A stretch of 64,000 bases of DNA from NCBI GenBank assembly GCA_018136815.1, contig CM030944.1, forward strand, positions 1,302,456-1,366,455. The letters are read 5' to 3'. How positions within the stretch are numbered: the first letter of the stretch is position 1; each line of letters opens with the position of its first letter. Under the pieces are notes generated by a model, which was not told the origin of the DNA, made no database searches, and saw only the letters and a list, made by a program, of their open reading frames with translations. Source of the DNA: Isochrysis galbana. Taxonomy: Eukaryota > Haptophyta > Isochrysidales > Isochrysidaceae. Shown here in pieces: positions 8,718 to 18,949 of the stretch. A program made the translations under genes and the position numbers.

Positions 8718-9740
8718 ATGACCTCTTTGGAATCCTCTGTCCCGTCATTCCTCTCCTATCTTGATGCCATTCCTCCTGTCGAACGATCCATTGTGGTCCA
8801 TCCTTTCCACAATCCTCCTCCTCTCCGCTCTCGACCCACTTCCCCAGACCTCCGTCTCCTCGAACAACCCGATGGCTCCAACCAATACATTGTCATCTGT
8901 CCTCCACCCGTTCACAGCCCTGTTCCCTACTCCCTCCCTCCCTCTCCACCCGCTTCCCTGCCAGCACTAGACTCCCCTCCTTCCGACGGAGAAGCAGCTC
9001 CTGGGCACGTTGGTATGGATTCGAGAGACGTTGTCATTCTGTGTGACGATGACATTGCACCCAGGAGCAAGAGAAAGATCAGAGCACCACAGCGATACGA
9101 ACCACCCGTCCATCACAGGCGGCGGTCTCATCCGATGGAAGTCGATAATAGGGCACTCACGCGCAAGGTGAAGGCCATGGATGAAGAATTGGCACTGTTA
9201 CGAGAAGCAGCTCAAGATCATGTGGACATGGAAGTCAAGTACCACTCCATGAAACTGTCCGTTCAAGAGGCAGAGGCTCAAGTCTCTGAGCTACGCCTCC
9301 AAACCTGCTGCTCCCATTGCAAGAAGATGGTCACCGAAGTCGCAGTCGTCACCTGCAAGAACAACCATCCTGTCCACTTGGAATGTGCGCGCCAGATAGT
9401 CCGCGAAGACCATCCTCCGCCCAAATGCTTCTGTGGTACCAAACGTATGGTACACAAAGACTGTGAGAATGACCTATTATTCTTCAAGAAGATCAGATCT
9501 ACACCGCTTCACGCCATACACAAGACAATCAAAGAGAAGCGAGGACAAGAAAGTGACTGCATCATCTGCTTCTCGAACCCTAAGAACATGGTCACCTATC
9601 CCTGCAAACATGTGTTCGGCTGCGAGGGGTGCATGAACCAGCTATTGACGAATGCTGTGCAGACGGGGGGGACGTACAATTTCAAGTGTGCTGTCTGCCG
9701 ATGTGTAGTCGCGAAAGTGGAGAAAGTCTTTTTCTCATGA
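8718..9740 (+). CDS. RING-finger protein, probable E3 ubiquitin ligase
   Basis: 340 residues. ATG 8718 is chosen because the upstream extension is CT- and G-tract translation. A Pro/Ser-rich N-terminal half (residues 1-110) is followed by a basic patch (SKRKIRAPQRYEPP) and a coiled-coil stretch (about 145-190). A first cysteine/histidine cluster follows: CCSHCKK, CKNNHPVHLEC, CFCG. The C-terminal RING is CIICFSNPKN...PCKHVFGCEGC...CAVCR, i.e. C-x2-C, C-x-H-x3-C-x2-C, C-x2-C. RING domains recruit a ubiquitin-charged E2. The compact C-terminal RING with a preceding Cys cluster resembles inhibitor-of-apoptosis-type and viral RING proteins, but the substrate is unknown. It is intronless and in an accessory block with repeats on both sides. 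Confidence 0.75.
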   Translation: MTSLESSVPSFLSYLDAIPPVERSIVVHPFHNPPPLRSRPTSPDLRLLEQPDGSNQYIVICPPPVHSPVPYSLPPSPPASLPALDSPPSDGEAAPGHVGMDSRDVVILCDDDIAPRSKRKIRAPQRYEPPVHHRRRSHPMEVDNRALTRKVKAMDEELALLREAAQDHVDMEVKYHSMKLSVQEAEAQVSELRLQTCCSHCKKMVTEVAVVTCKNNHPVHLECARQIVREDHPPPKCFCGTKRMVHKDCENDLLFFKKIRSTPLHAIHKTIKEKRGQESDCIICFSNPKNMVTYPCKHVFGCEGCMNQLLTNAVQTGGTYNFKCAVCRCVVAKVEKVFFS

Positions 9741-9959
9741 TTGTCGTCGTCGTATGCTCGGAAAAGGGGGAGGGGGTCAATATGTTACGTCATGTACGAA
9801 AACGCTATAGACGTGTGTAGTGTTTTCTGCATTTCCGCGGTGCGCTCTTGGGGTGTCCCCATCGATGCTCGAGTTTCTTGCCGCTCCGATCGCACACCCC
9901 TGTAAATCGGATGGGTATGCCGGTTGAATCGACAAGAGTGTGTTCCACAGACGAGGTTT

Positions 9960-10315
9960 TGGAAGGGGGGGGGGGGTTCTCCCAAACCCTCGACAACCCT
10001 CGACATCGGCAATGGGGCACGCTGATTGGGCGAAAAATGCGGGTGTGTGTGTGTGGGGGGGGGGGGGTGGGGGGGTGTAAAAGTGACGTTCACGGAGGGG
10101 GGGGGGGACCTCTTCGGATGGATCAACTCCTCCCCCCTCCCCCCCTTCCCTGATTTGGAAGGAGCTCCGACACTTGGAAGCACACACGTCGAATTGTGAT
10201 TGCAACCGGCAGGGAGTGTGCGATCGATGGCCCCACACACAGAGCGCACCGCGTACCCTGCAGGCCCCCCCAAAAAAATCAAGTCTCGTCACACAGCGGG
10301 GGGGGGGGGGGTTCG
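9960..10315. other. Intergenic spacer with repeated long G/C tracts
   Basis: Contains homopolymer G runs near 9964, 10055, 10070, 10098 and 10300, and a C run near 10130. ORFs here are proline-rich shadows. TACGAAAAC at 9795 repeats the motif at 7161. No gene seen. Confidence 0.6.
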
Positions 10316-10385
10316 TACGTACACGTCAGCGTGCGTGTAGTGGTTTTTTTTTACGGCTACAGGATCAGGAGGGGAAACCGCAAAG

Positions 10386-10823
10386 ATGATGTCGGTTTGG
10401 TGGAATCTGTCTCCATGGGTCATGGTGACAACCGCGGTAGCACTTGGTGTGACAACGATACCCACCAAATGGGCACGTCAGGCTGCCAATTGGGTGCTCA
10501 ATGCAACCCTACTACTCTCCATCCTCATCTTGATCGTCCTTCCGGTCCATCACCGTTGCGTGACTCATGAGATGATACCCGTGATTATGATCAAGCTGCT
10601 CCTCCTCACCGCAAGCCTGAGCCATCTCTACTGCACCGGTGCATTATCCATCTCGTTGCGCAATGCCGGCTTCTCGATCGCACTCGCATGTGCATACGTG
10701 TGTGCACTGAATGTCCAGACAGTCTATGCATGCACAGATGCGAGAACCGGGTCACTCCTCGTGAGCACATTGCTTGCACTAATCGTCTACATTGCACTCC
10801 TACCGCTCCATAACCGTCACTGA
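10386..10823 (+). CDS. Small four-helix membrane protein, unknown family
   Basis: 145 residues from ATG 10386. Hydrophobic segments lie near residues 10-24, 37-54 (VLNATLLLSILILIVLP), 66-95 (IMIKLLLLTASLSHLY and following) and 97-140 (two segments, the last STLLALIVYIALL). Six Cys and several His lie near the membrane borders. No family was recognised. It is intronless, downstream of the RING gene on the same strand. The coding sequence is less GC-skewed than its spacers, which supports selection on the protein. Confidence 0.6.
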   Translation: MMSVWWNLSPWVMVTTAVALGVTTIPTKWARQAANWVLNATLLLSILILIVLPVHHRCVTHEMIPVIMIKLLLLTASLSHLYCTGALSISLRNAGFSIALACAYVCALNVQTVYACTDARTGSLLVSTLLALIVYIALLPLHNRH

Positions 10824-11544
10824 CGACGTCTCAGTTCAGAGCAGATCGTCGACAACATGCGTTTGATCAACGCCATCTGCGAATCCAATTCCCCCACCAC
10901 CCTTTCAACGGTCTGGAGCCGTCCCTCCACTCTTCGAGATGGCGGTGGTGCACATGTTCTTTGGATGTATCCCAGGCTCATATAGTAGTTTAGGCGGGCG
11001 CGCGCGGGGGTCTTCTTTTCTGGAAGGGACTCTAAAAATTCTAGACACCCCTCCCAAAACGGAGAACCCTAGGCGCAACACGCGGGGGGGCACAACCACC
11101 CACACTCTAGAAGCGACAACACGAGCACAAAACCAAAATCTAGGTGTCAGTTCGCACTGCAATCCATGTTATCGCCATCCGTAGAGGCTCCCGCTGATGG
11201 CGCTTGCTGGGATTGCTCCGCTGAAAGCGATGGCTCCTCCACAGTTACAGGGGCTGCTTCCCCACTATTGTAGTGATAATGGATGACGACAGTGCACAAG
11301 TATTGTGTCGCATTGGCCATCTCAATTGGTGCTCGCTGAACAGTGGGGGGGGGTCCTTAAGGCCTCGTAACATCGTGTTTGCGTTTGTATTTCGTGTCTG
11401 TGCGCTTCGTTACGGGTTTTATGTATAGATTCTCGTTGCCCGTTGCCCGGCGGCGCAGTGCGACAGAGTCGGGCTCCCGGATCGCCCCCGCTTGCACGAG
11501 CCTCGCGTAATCTGCCAAGTTACGCAGTCGCCTCATGGCGCGCT

Positions 11545-11632
11545 TCATTTCCAAAGAAAAGCGCGCGCCGCCTCCTTTCCCAGGAAAAGCGCGCGCCGCC
11601 TCCTTTCCCAAGAAAAGCGCGCGCCGCCGCCC
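11545..11632. repeat. Three tandem copies of a ~31-bp unit
   Basis: The unit GAAAAGCGCGCGCCGCC followed by TCCTTTCCCA occurs three times in the presumed 5' leader region of the gene at 11845. It is followed by a C-rich tract at 11700-11760. Confidence 0.75.
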
Positions 11633-11844
11633 TGCCTGCCCCTCGCCTGGCCCGCTCCTCTCCTCCCTCCTCCCTGCAGCGCCGCCCCCTCCTCCCTGCG
11701 GTGCCCCCCCCCCCCCCCTCCCCTCCCCCCCGCCCCACCTCCTCTCTCCCCCCTTCCCTCCACTCGCCCTTGCGACCCCCGGGGGGCATCGCCGCCGCTC
11801 CGAGACCCGTCCAGGAGGAGAGAGAGAGATAGAGAGAGAGAGCG

Positions 11845-12420
11845 ATGCAGCAGACGGCGGGCAACCCGTATGGTGGGTGGCCGGTGGATGCGCTGGGCGG
11901 TTGGTGTGTGGAGGAGGAGCTGCGGCTTCCCCAGTGGGAGGCCGCCCGCGAGGCCTTGTCTCATCTGACCCCGCGCCAGCGGTACCTCGAGTTGCGCTGC
12001 GGCGCAGTGGAGGTGGAGCTCCGTTGGTGCGAGGACATGTTTGTTGGCATCAGCTACCTCTGCCCATTGACTGTATTGTCAGGAGGGTACGACAGAGTGA
12101 ACGAGCTCAATGAAGCAGGGAACTCTTTGCTCTTCTACATCGGCGACCTCAAGTACGTCTTCGTGGGCATCGAAGTGTTCGAATTTGAGGCCGTCGACGA
12201 GATCGTCGCATTCGTATCGCCTGTAGGAGCGAACGACTTTCCGTATCCCTACGCCATCGATAAGACCGGTAGGCATTACCTCATGCTCGAAAAGAAGCAG
12301 GGGTACATTGACCCGTACCACAGCTTTTACGACATCGAAAAGAAGTTCAAGCTGACACACGAGGAGTGCGGTATACATCCGATGCACTCATTGAAGACGA
12401 TCCTTTCAAGACAAGTGTGA
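11845..12420 (+). CDS. Chimeric gene: host-like leader fused to a mobile 'SPVGANDFPYPYAID' module
   Basis: 191 residues. The ATG at 11845 follows a GAGAGA-rich leader. Residues 1-65 (MQQTAGNPYGGWPVDALGGW...ELRWCEDM) are GC-rich and Trp/Glu-rich with no recognisable domain. From about base 12038 the DNA is homologous to the minus strand at about 22930-22560, encoding VNELNEAGN, YIGDLKYVFVGIEVFEFEAVDEIV, FVSPVGANDFPYPYAIDKTGRHYLMLEKK, DPYHSFYDIEKKF and HPMHSLKTILSRQV, then the stop. The reading frame is maintained across the junction. The module has less biased codon use than the leader. I recall similar short motifs (SPVGNND.PYPYA, DPY.YYY) in proteins of large DNA viruses, but that is unverified memory. 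Confidence 0.6.
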   Translation: MQQTAGNPYGGWPVDALGGWCVEEELRLPQWEAAREALSHLTPRQRYLELRCGAVEVELRWCEDMFVGISYLCPLTVLSGGYDRVNELNEAGNSLLFYIGDLKYVFVGIEVFEFEAVDEIVAFVSPVGANDFPYPYAIDKTGRHYLMLEKKQGYIDPYHSFYDIEKKFKLTHEECGIHPMHSLKTILSRQV

Positions 12421-13358
12421 GGAGAGGTCCACGTCATGCGTGACGAGGAGGCCGCTGGAATTTTCATCGAGGGCGGGGGCACGCACTAGTAACCATGCAT
12501 CCCCTTGCTCACAGGAGCGCCCTCATGGTGAGCTAGGCCCGGTGTCCTAGGACCGAGCTTTTTTGTATTTGATGTTGCTCGGCCAGAGTCCCCACGGGAG
12601 GGGAAGAAACCCTGAGGGAAAGGAGACCAAATGAAGGCAAGCCGCCTGTGCACCCTACGCACCTCCTGCCCCTCACGCGAGTGCGCGACCGCCAGGCACA
12701 GCGCCACGATGAGCCGCTTGCGCCGCGCTTGCTGCGCCCGCATCTGCGTCTCAACCTGGGCGACGAGAGTGGGCCAGAGGCGCGCGTGGCCATGAATGAC
12801 CTCGGCTGCGCCGGTCACGCCGGCCAGCGCGGCCCGGTTCGCTTGGTTCACTCGCGCGCCAGCCCGTGGCGAGCGGGGGCTCCTGGGCGCCATCGCGACG
12901 ATGGCAGCCGGCGCCGAGTGATCCAGAGCGTTCAGTTTTGTTTTGACAAAGCAAAAAATTAGATAAATTTTTGCGGCCGTTTTCCCCATAACGCGCGCGA
13001 CTGTCGGCAAGGGGGGTCAACATACAACGTAGTAGTACATAATTTTTTCCCGTCGAGCGCTTTTTGTTTTTGCTCCAGCAGAAAAGCTTTGACCGTAGGA
13101 GAGTAACCCCTGGCTCTTCCACACGTCGTCGCAAGGCACGTGAGCAAGCTGCTGCCGCGCCGCCGTGCGAGGGCCTGCCATCCCCTTGCTGCCTTGCTCC
13201 ACGCTCCGCATCGCTGTGCGCGCGGACAACGGGTGACTGACGCGCTTATCTGTCATCCTCGTCTCGCCATCGCAGGCCCTCGCCGCTGTGCTTGGCGCGT
13301 AGGATCCTGAGGCTTTGCCTAGGACGGACCCTGAGATTCGCGGCCCTTCGCCAGAGCC
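12421..13358. other. Intergenic region, one weak ORF
   Basis: A minus-strand ORF (12892 down to 12486) beginning MAPRSPRSPRAGARVNQANR has a basic, Ala/Arg-rich composition and could be a small gene, but there is no family match or splice support. An A/T-rich patch at 12935-13080 carries AAAAATTTAT-type words. Otherwise nothing is recognised. Confidence 0.3.
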
Positions 13359-14069
<711 letters not shown>

Positions 14070-14194
14070 GTGTGTCAGATGACTTGACCCTCAATCTGTG
14101 ATGTTTCACTATTGTCGTAGGCTGTAGCTGTAGTCCGATTCATCCTCCTCCACACACACAAAACAACTTCTTTAAGGGCGCACCACCTCCTTTC

Positions 14195-14285
14195 TACAAG
14201 TAGGGGCCGATGGGGGCCTCATGCCCCTCTCTATCGTAGACACCTCCGTGGGGGGTAGGCCAAGATGTCCGAGATATCCATCGTC
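14195..14285 (+). repeat. SINE-like 5' head fragment
   Basis: Contains the hairpin GGGGGCCTCATGCCCC then TCTCTATCG..GACACC..CGTGGGGGG, matching 43553-43620 and, more loosely, the heads of the elements at 29477 (minus), 38963 and 51285. Truncated. Confidence 0.5.
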
Positions 14286-14544
14286 CATCGGGATGTTTGG
14301 GCGGATATGCTGGAAATGGATAGATGTGGGATATTTGGGCGCTGTGAGCGTACGGTGCCCAAAAACAAAACTCGCATTCGGCGCGTCGCCGCAGAGCCGC
14401 TGTACCCCTGCGGCGCTCACGATTGGGAGGTGACAAATCACTACAAATCAAGCGAATACGTAATAAACACTGTTGTTACTGTAATAGTAATTGCCCATCT
14501 CACCACCGAGAGCGCCACCCCGCTCCTTGCTGCCACCCACCACC

Positions 14545-17021
14545 ATGCCACGAGGTGAGCTGCCGCTCTTGCACCTGCCCTGGCGCTACAGCGCCACCCA
14601 CTCACCTGTGCCTATGCCCATCTCCTTGCGCAGGTCCACGCCGCTCGCGCCGCTCCGCACCGCGCAGGAACGCCGACAATTCTGTCGGCGACAACCCTGC
14701 GCGTGTGAGCGCCGCACGCACGCAGAGCGACTCATCGACAGAGCGCGGCGAAGAGACCGTCGAGGAGGCGTCGGGCGCGAGGGCCGGGAACGAGGAGGGG
14801 GTGCCCGACGAGAGCGACCGCGACGCCACTTCCATGGTCTCCCCCAGCCTCAAGGTGGGCACGCGCGTGATGCACCACCTGCATGGCAACGGCGTCATCA
14901 CCTCCCTCGGCCAGGGCACGCTTCACGCACGGCATGAACATGGTGGAGCTGGAGTTCGCAGCGGACAACAAGCTCAAGCGTCGATGGGTGGCGAAGGCGA
15001 GCGTGCGCGTGCAGGTGTTGTGGGCGCGTTGGCTGTGTTGTTTGTGTTGCGTGCGCACTGTTGCCCGTCCGTTGGTCTCACTTCCCGTTGTGCGCGCGTT
15101 GTTCATTAGGTCCAGGTCCTTATGGACGCCACCACCTCAAGTGATGAGGAGACAGGGTGCGTTGAGCGTTGAGGTCGACGCTCTCACCCATCACGAAGGC
15201 CCTAAGCTTGCTGCGCATGAGCGCGCGCGCAAGATGAAGCAAAAGCCTCCACCTGTGGGGGCTCGGTCCACGCAGCGGACCAACGGTCGGAAAACACCGG
15301 AGCCCTCCAAGAACATCATACTCCAGCGCCTGAAGGACTACCCTAATGAGTGCCTGCAACTAGGGGCCGATGGCGCGTTGTTTTGCCGTGCGTGCAAGCA
15401 CTCCATATCCGCTAAGTTTGCTAACTTTTCCTCCCATGTCAATTGTGCCAAGCACAAGCAGAAGGTATCCGATCTGGGCAAGCGCCAAACGGAGAGTGAC
15501 TCCGTGAGCGAGTTCATCACAGACTACTATAGGACTAACCCTGGTGAGGCAGGAGCGACGTTGGCGCCAGCGACTATTTTGTTCAGATGGACCGTGGTCC
15601 ACGCATTCTTGCACAGCGGCATTGCCTTAGCAAAAGTGGATGAACTTCGGCCTGTCTTTGAGCTCGCGGGCCATCCATTGACCGACAGCTCGCATTTGAA
15701 GACTTTTATTCCAAAGATCTTGGCCAAGGAGATAGCTCTAGTCAAAGAGGAGCTGCTCCATCAGTATTTCTCAATTTCATTTGATGGAACGACGCGGCTC
15801 GGCGAGGCTGTGAATGTATGCGCGCGATTTGTGCCAGCTGATTTCGCATGCATTGGCACCCGTTTGCTGGCACTCGTGACCACCGCCAAGCATATGAACG
15901 GCATTGGACTGTACCGGCTGATTTGTTCCCTTGTCCAGAGGAAATTGTGTCTTGACACAGCCCGAGTGGTCGGCTTGTCGCGCGATAGCTGCGCAACAAA
16001 TGGTGTTGCATGCGCACAGCTCCTCACCTTGTGTGAGAATGCAGTTGACTTCTTGTGCACTTCGCATACGCTTCAGCACACCGGCGAGCATCTTCGCCTT
16101 GATGTTGTCGAACAGTTCCTCACACCATGGCTAGCATTGGTTTCTCACACGCACGCGGCGCGCCTTCGTTGGGAGAGTTTGATGGGGACGGCAATGAAAA
16201 GCTTCTCTAGGACTCGATGGTGGTCAAGGTCAAGGTGGGAAGTGATGAAGGACCTTGCGGTGCATTTCGGCCAGCTGTCTACGTTTGTCAATGACCTTCA
16301 GGAGGCAAACATAGGGGAGGCCTCCATCTACCCAGAGTGCCGGACCGCCGTCCCCGGGTACGTGCACATCGACGCACGAACTCTTGGGCACCTCGTCAGC
16401 AAGAAGCAAAAAAAGCGTAGGCGTACGGACCCCATAAATGGGCGGACTTCCAAGAAGGCTGCCATCGAGGCCGATGACTTAGGGTTGCCTCCTCTCTGCG
16501 CCGTGCCGGTGACCCAGAATCTTGATACACCTGAACCGGAACCTGATGCAACAAATGGGCGAAGAGCCCGCCGACGGAAGGACGACCCGACCCTCGTGAA
16601 CGAGAAGGCCGGTATCTTCCGGGACTCCGAGCGCGACGTGATGCACCCGAGTGTGCACAAGGCGATCCGCAAGTTCTGGGAGAGGTTCCAGTACGCCTTC
16701 AGCACCGACGGTGTCGGCGCCAGTGTCCTCATGATGAAACCAGGAGGTCACGGGCACGACAAGGACGAACTCCCACCCTCACAAAGCGCATTCCCCGCCC
16801 CAGACGACGTGCTAGCGCAGAAGGTCGAGAATGGTCACACACACCATTGGTCCTCGCCACGGTCGACGTCGCCACCCCGATCCTCACCTTCACTCTCACC
16901 GCCACCCTCTCGACTCGAACGCAGACTCCCTTCCCGAGGACTCTTCGACACTCCTTCTTCCTTCCTTGCGAAGACCGGATGGGACCTTGGGAGCAAGGGT
17001 GCATGCGTCCCCTCCGCATAA
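14545..17021 (+). CDS. hAT-like transposase (BED-type finger plus RNase H-like region), possibly domesticated
   Basis: Exon 1 is 14545-14554 (MPRG); donor GTGAGC at 14555, acceptor at 14633. Exon 2 opens PRRSRRSAPRRNADNSVGDN and contains KVGTRVMHHLHGNGVITSLGQG, a small SH3/Tudor-like motif. Near 14918 the sense moves by one base to RFTHGMNMVELEF...RRWVAKASV, so there is a one-base insertion or an error there. The frame then stays open to 17021, with a likely intron starting after GTGCAG at about 15018. A BED-like finger (ALFCRACKHSI...HVNCAKHKQK) precedes the RNase H-like first motif (YFSISFDGTTRLGEAV) and the conserved TRWWSRSRWEVMKDL stretch. The C-terminal dimerisation signature of active hAT transposases is not visible. 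A related broken copy lies at 3640-4862. It may be inactive or domesticated. Confidence 0.6.
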
Positions 17022-17167
17022 TCCCCGCGCACGAGAGAGGGGAGGGGGCGTCTGATTGCCCCCTTATGAGTTTTATTGTATACGCCACCGTATGTTTTTT
17101 TGTAAACGCCGTTGCCATACACTGGGGTTGAAATCCGCGTGACGGGGTCGGCTCGCTCGGGGCAATC

Positions 17168-17346
17168 CGCCGAGTGGTGCAGCGTCCCCAGGAAGTTGTT
17201 GCTCTCTGCCCTACGCCCCTCACGCGGCAAGGGGTCACAGAGTGGGGGCAAGGGCGAGACCCCCGTATTCGAAATCTGACAACTTTCCGCGTGAGGGGGT
17301 AGGGGGGGAAACCAATAACTTTCTCGGGGCGCTGCACCACTCGGCG
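17168..17346. mobile_element. 179-bp inverted-repeat element (MITE-like)
   Basis: Both ends carry TCCGCCGAGTGGTGCAGCG, in opposite orientation, and the similarity continues imperfectly to about 36 nt (YCCCSAGRAAGTTRTTG). A second, nested pair (CCCCTCACGCGG / CCGCGTGAGGGGG) lies inside. No clear target duplication flanks it. The reverse-transcriptase fragment starts 11 bases downstream. Confidence 0.65.
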
Positions 17347-17357
17347 GAGCGGAGCTT

Positions 17358-17602
17358 AGAATAAGCCAATTTGCGGACGACACACAACTGCTGGCGGCAG
17401 ACTACGACAGCCTAGCACGCTCCCTCAAATGGGTCGACAGATACGCAGCCGTGTCGTGCGGCAAACCTAACGACCTAAAATTTGAAGGACTCCGGATGGG
17501 CTCCCTAAAAAGGAAAAGCCCCCCACCTGAGTTCCGGAGGTACAAATGGCTGAAAAGCAACGAGTACGCGACTATCCTACGAGTCCCGCTAGGGGCCCTT
17601 TG
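17358..17602 (+). pseudogene. LINE reverse-transcriptase fragment
   Basis: Reads RISQFADDTQLLAADYDSLARSLKW, continuing through LKFEGLRMG, FRRYKWLKSNEYATILRVPLGAL and a stop. It aligns with LKISQFADDTALIARDYKSM...LTILGVPLGAPEAL in the full LINE at 23461-28200, including the catalytic FADD. Divergence is considerable, so this is a different or older lineage. Truncated at both ends. Confidence 0.85.
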
Positions 17603-17900
17603 ACAGCGTGTGCTATTCCCAGCTTGGTGGCCAGCTCAGCTAGCTCCTCGCTGGGTTTTAGCCCGTTTTTGTCGTTTAATGTGTACACGGGTCTCAGGTC
17701 CAGGTCGCTGATGTCTATTCTCTTCTTGGGTTGCCGTGCTGAGACGTCTTTGAATGCGATCGCAAGCGCCTTGTTCGATGCTCGTGGCAGCTCTTTCACT
17801 TTTTCGTCTAAAGTTTGGTATTTCACGGCTATCGCCCGCCTGGTAGCTGGTAGCGGTGCCAAGTTAGCTGCTCTAGCCCTCGGTGACTAACGGTTCACGT
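17603..17900 (-). CDS. Uncharacterised open frame without ATG
   Basis: About 96 residues on the minus strand (KYQTLDEKVKELPRASNKAL, VSARQPKKRIDISDLDLRPV, LKPSEELAELATKLGIAHAV). The composition is that of a real protein (charged, helical), but there is no Met in the open stretch, so it must be an exon or a truncated gene. The frame ends in the border of the reverse-transcriptase fragment. No family recognised. Confidence 0.3.
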
Positions 17901-17958
17901 GAGCGTCTTGAGTGCTTTGTGATACTTTTCGTACACATTCAAGTCTAAAAATACGAGT

Positions 17959-18177
17959 ATGACTTATGCTCCAGTGTTCATAGACCCAGGCCTTGTGAAC
18001 CCAGTGAGCTGGCGTCACAACTTTCCTCGCTATTCGATGTTTGTGCCTCGCATGAAGGGCCTCACAAAAATATACCGGAGGGGGGAGCCGACTGTAATTT
18101 CGCGCACCGCCTTCGATGGCCTGAAATTCGGTATTTTTCGAAAATTTTGCCGGAGAACCCCCAATTTTTTTTGCTGA
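17959..18177 (+). CDS. Small ORF, unknown
   Basis: 72 residues from ATG 17959: MTYAPVFIDPGLVNPVSWRH...RRGEPTVISRTAFDGLKFGIF. An AT-rich leader with TTTTCGTACAC and TCTAAAAATACG lies just upstream. It overlaps the opposite-strand ORF at 18030-18407; only one of the two can be chosen. No family recognised. Confidence 0.25.
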   Translation: MTYAPVFIDPGLVNPVSWRHNFPRYSMFVPRMKGLTKIYRRGEPTVISRTAFDGLKFGIFRKFCRRTPNFFC

Positions 18178-18407
18178 TCCATCCTACCGGAAGCCGTAGG
18201 GAGCTGATCTAGCCCTTCATTCACCCATTGTCCATTGTAGCTGGTGTCCTCCGCACCCCCATAGTGAGTGACCGGGCTAGTGTTGGCAAAGATTGTGGAG
18301 GTAGATGTGGTGGGAATGAGTGGCGTATAATTTGCCGCACGGAGCATTCGTTCTGACAGTGAATGGAGGGCGCATGCTTGTCGCATTGGCTCTAGGCGTA
18401 GCCGCAT
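18030..18407 (-). CDS. Small ORF, unknown, Thr/Asn-rich start
   Basis: 125 residues from ATG 18407, with a second Met at residue 21 (MLRAANYTPLIPTTSTSTIF, then ANTSPVTHYGGAEDTSYNGQ). The lower GC and the Asn/Thr/Tyr-rich composition set it apart from host genes, and it sits in the lower-GC block 17.9-20 kb with the J-domain gene on the same strand. Function unknown. Confidence 0.3.
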   Translation of the reverse strand: MRLRLEPMRQACALHSLSERMLRAANYTPLIPTTSTSTIFANTSPVTHYGGAEDTSYNGQWVNEGLDQLPTASGRMDQQKKLGVLRQNFRKIPNFRPSKAVREITVGSPLRYIFVRPFMRGTNIE

Positions 18408-18539
18408 GCTGCATACTATATTGGCACCTTACAAGAGCGCTCTTGTGCACCCTCCCCAACAGCCCATACCTTTGATGGAGCCCCTAGTTGAATTTTGTAG
18501 CCCTTCCATTCAACCCAAAGCGTGCGAGGCATCTCAGTT

Positions 18540-18780
18540 TTGGAACGGAGGTAGTATTATATTATATTATATTTGATAGCATTCTAGATTATAGCGATGA
18601 AGCGCCCTCTGCTAAAAAAGAAAACTATAGATATTTGATGGCTCAACCGAGTCCGTCATACGTTCGACGGAACGCGACCTAAAGATGCTGTCAACTTGAT
18701 CATTCGAAAAACCACAGCGTCCCTGAAATGGAAACCCGCCTAACAAATGAGAATCCGCACAAGGATGCGATGAGAATGCT
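18540..18780. other. AT-rich spacer
   Basis: Contains (TTATA)n-like TATTATATTATATTATATT at 18554 and a low-GC stretch to about 18790. No supported gene. It lies downstream (3') of the J-domain gene. Confidence 0.5.
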
Positions 18781-18949
18781 GTTATTCACTTACAGCCACA
18801 TACGCATAGCCATTCCTATTGGCCAAAGGAAAGCCCGACGTGCAGCAAAAGCTGTCGCTCGACCATCGGCCTCGAACCAATACCATAGTGGTACAAGATC
18901 CAGAAGGTTTCGTGACAGACTCCGCCTTCGCCGTTCATCGCGGATAGTA

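Noticed and set aside
7100..12420. Complete integrated Polinton-like virus or virophage
   Set aside because: No major capsid, packaging ATPase, polymerase, protease or integrase frame was found in the supplied stretch, and no terminal inverted repeats could be paired. Only a suggestion of origin is warranted.
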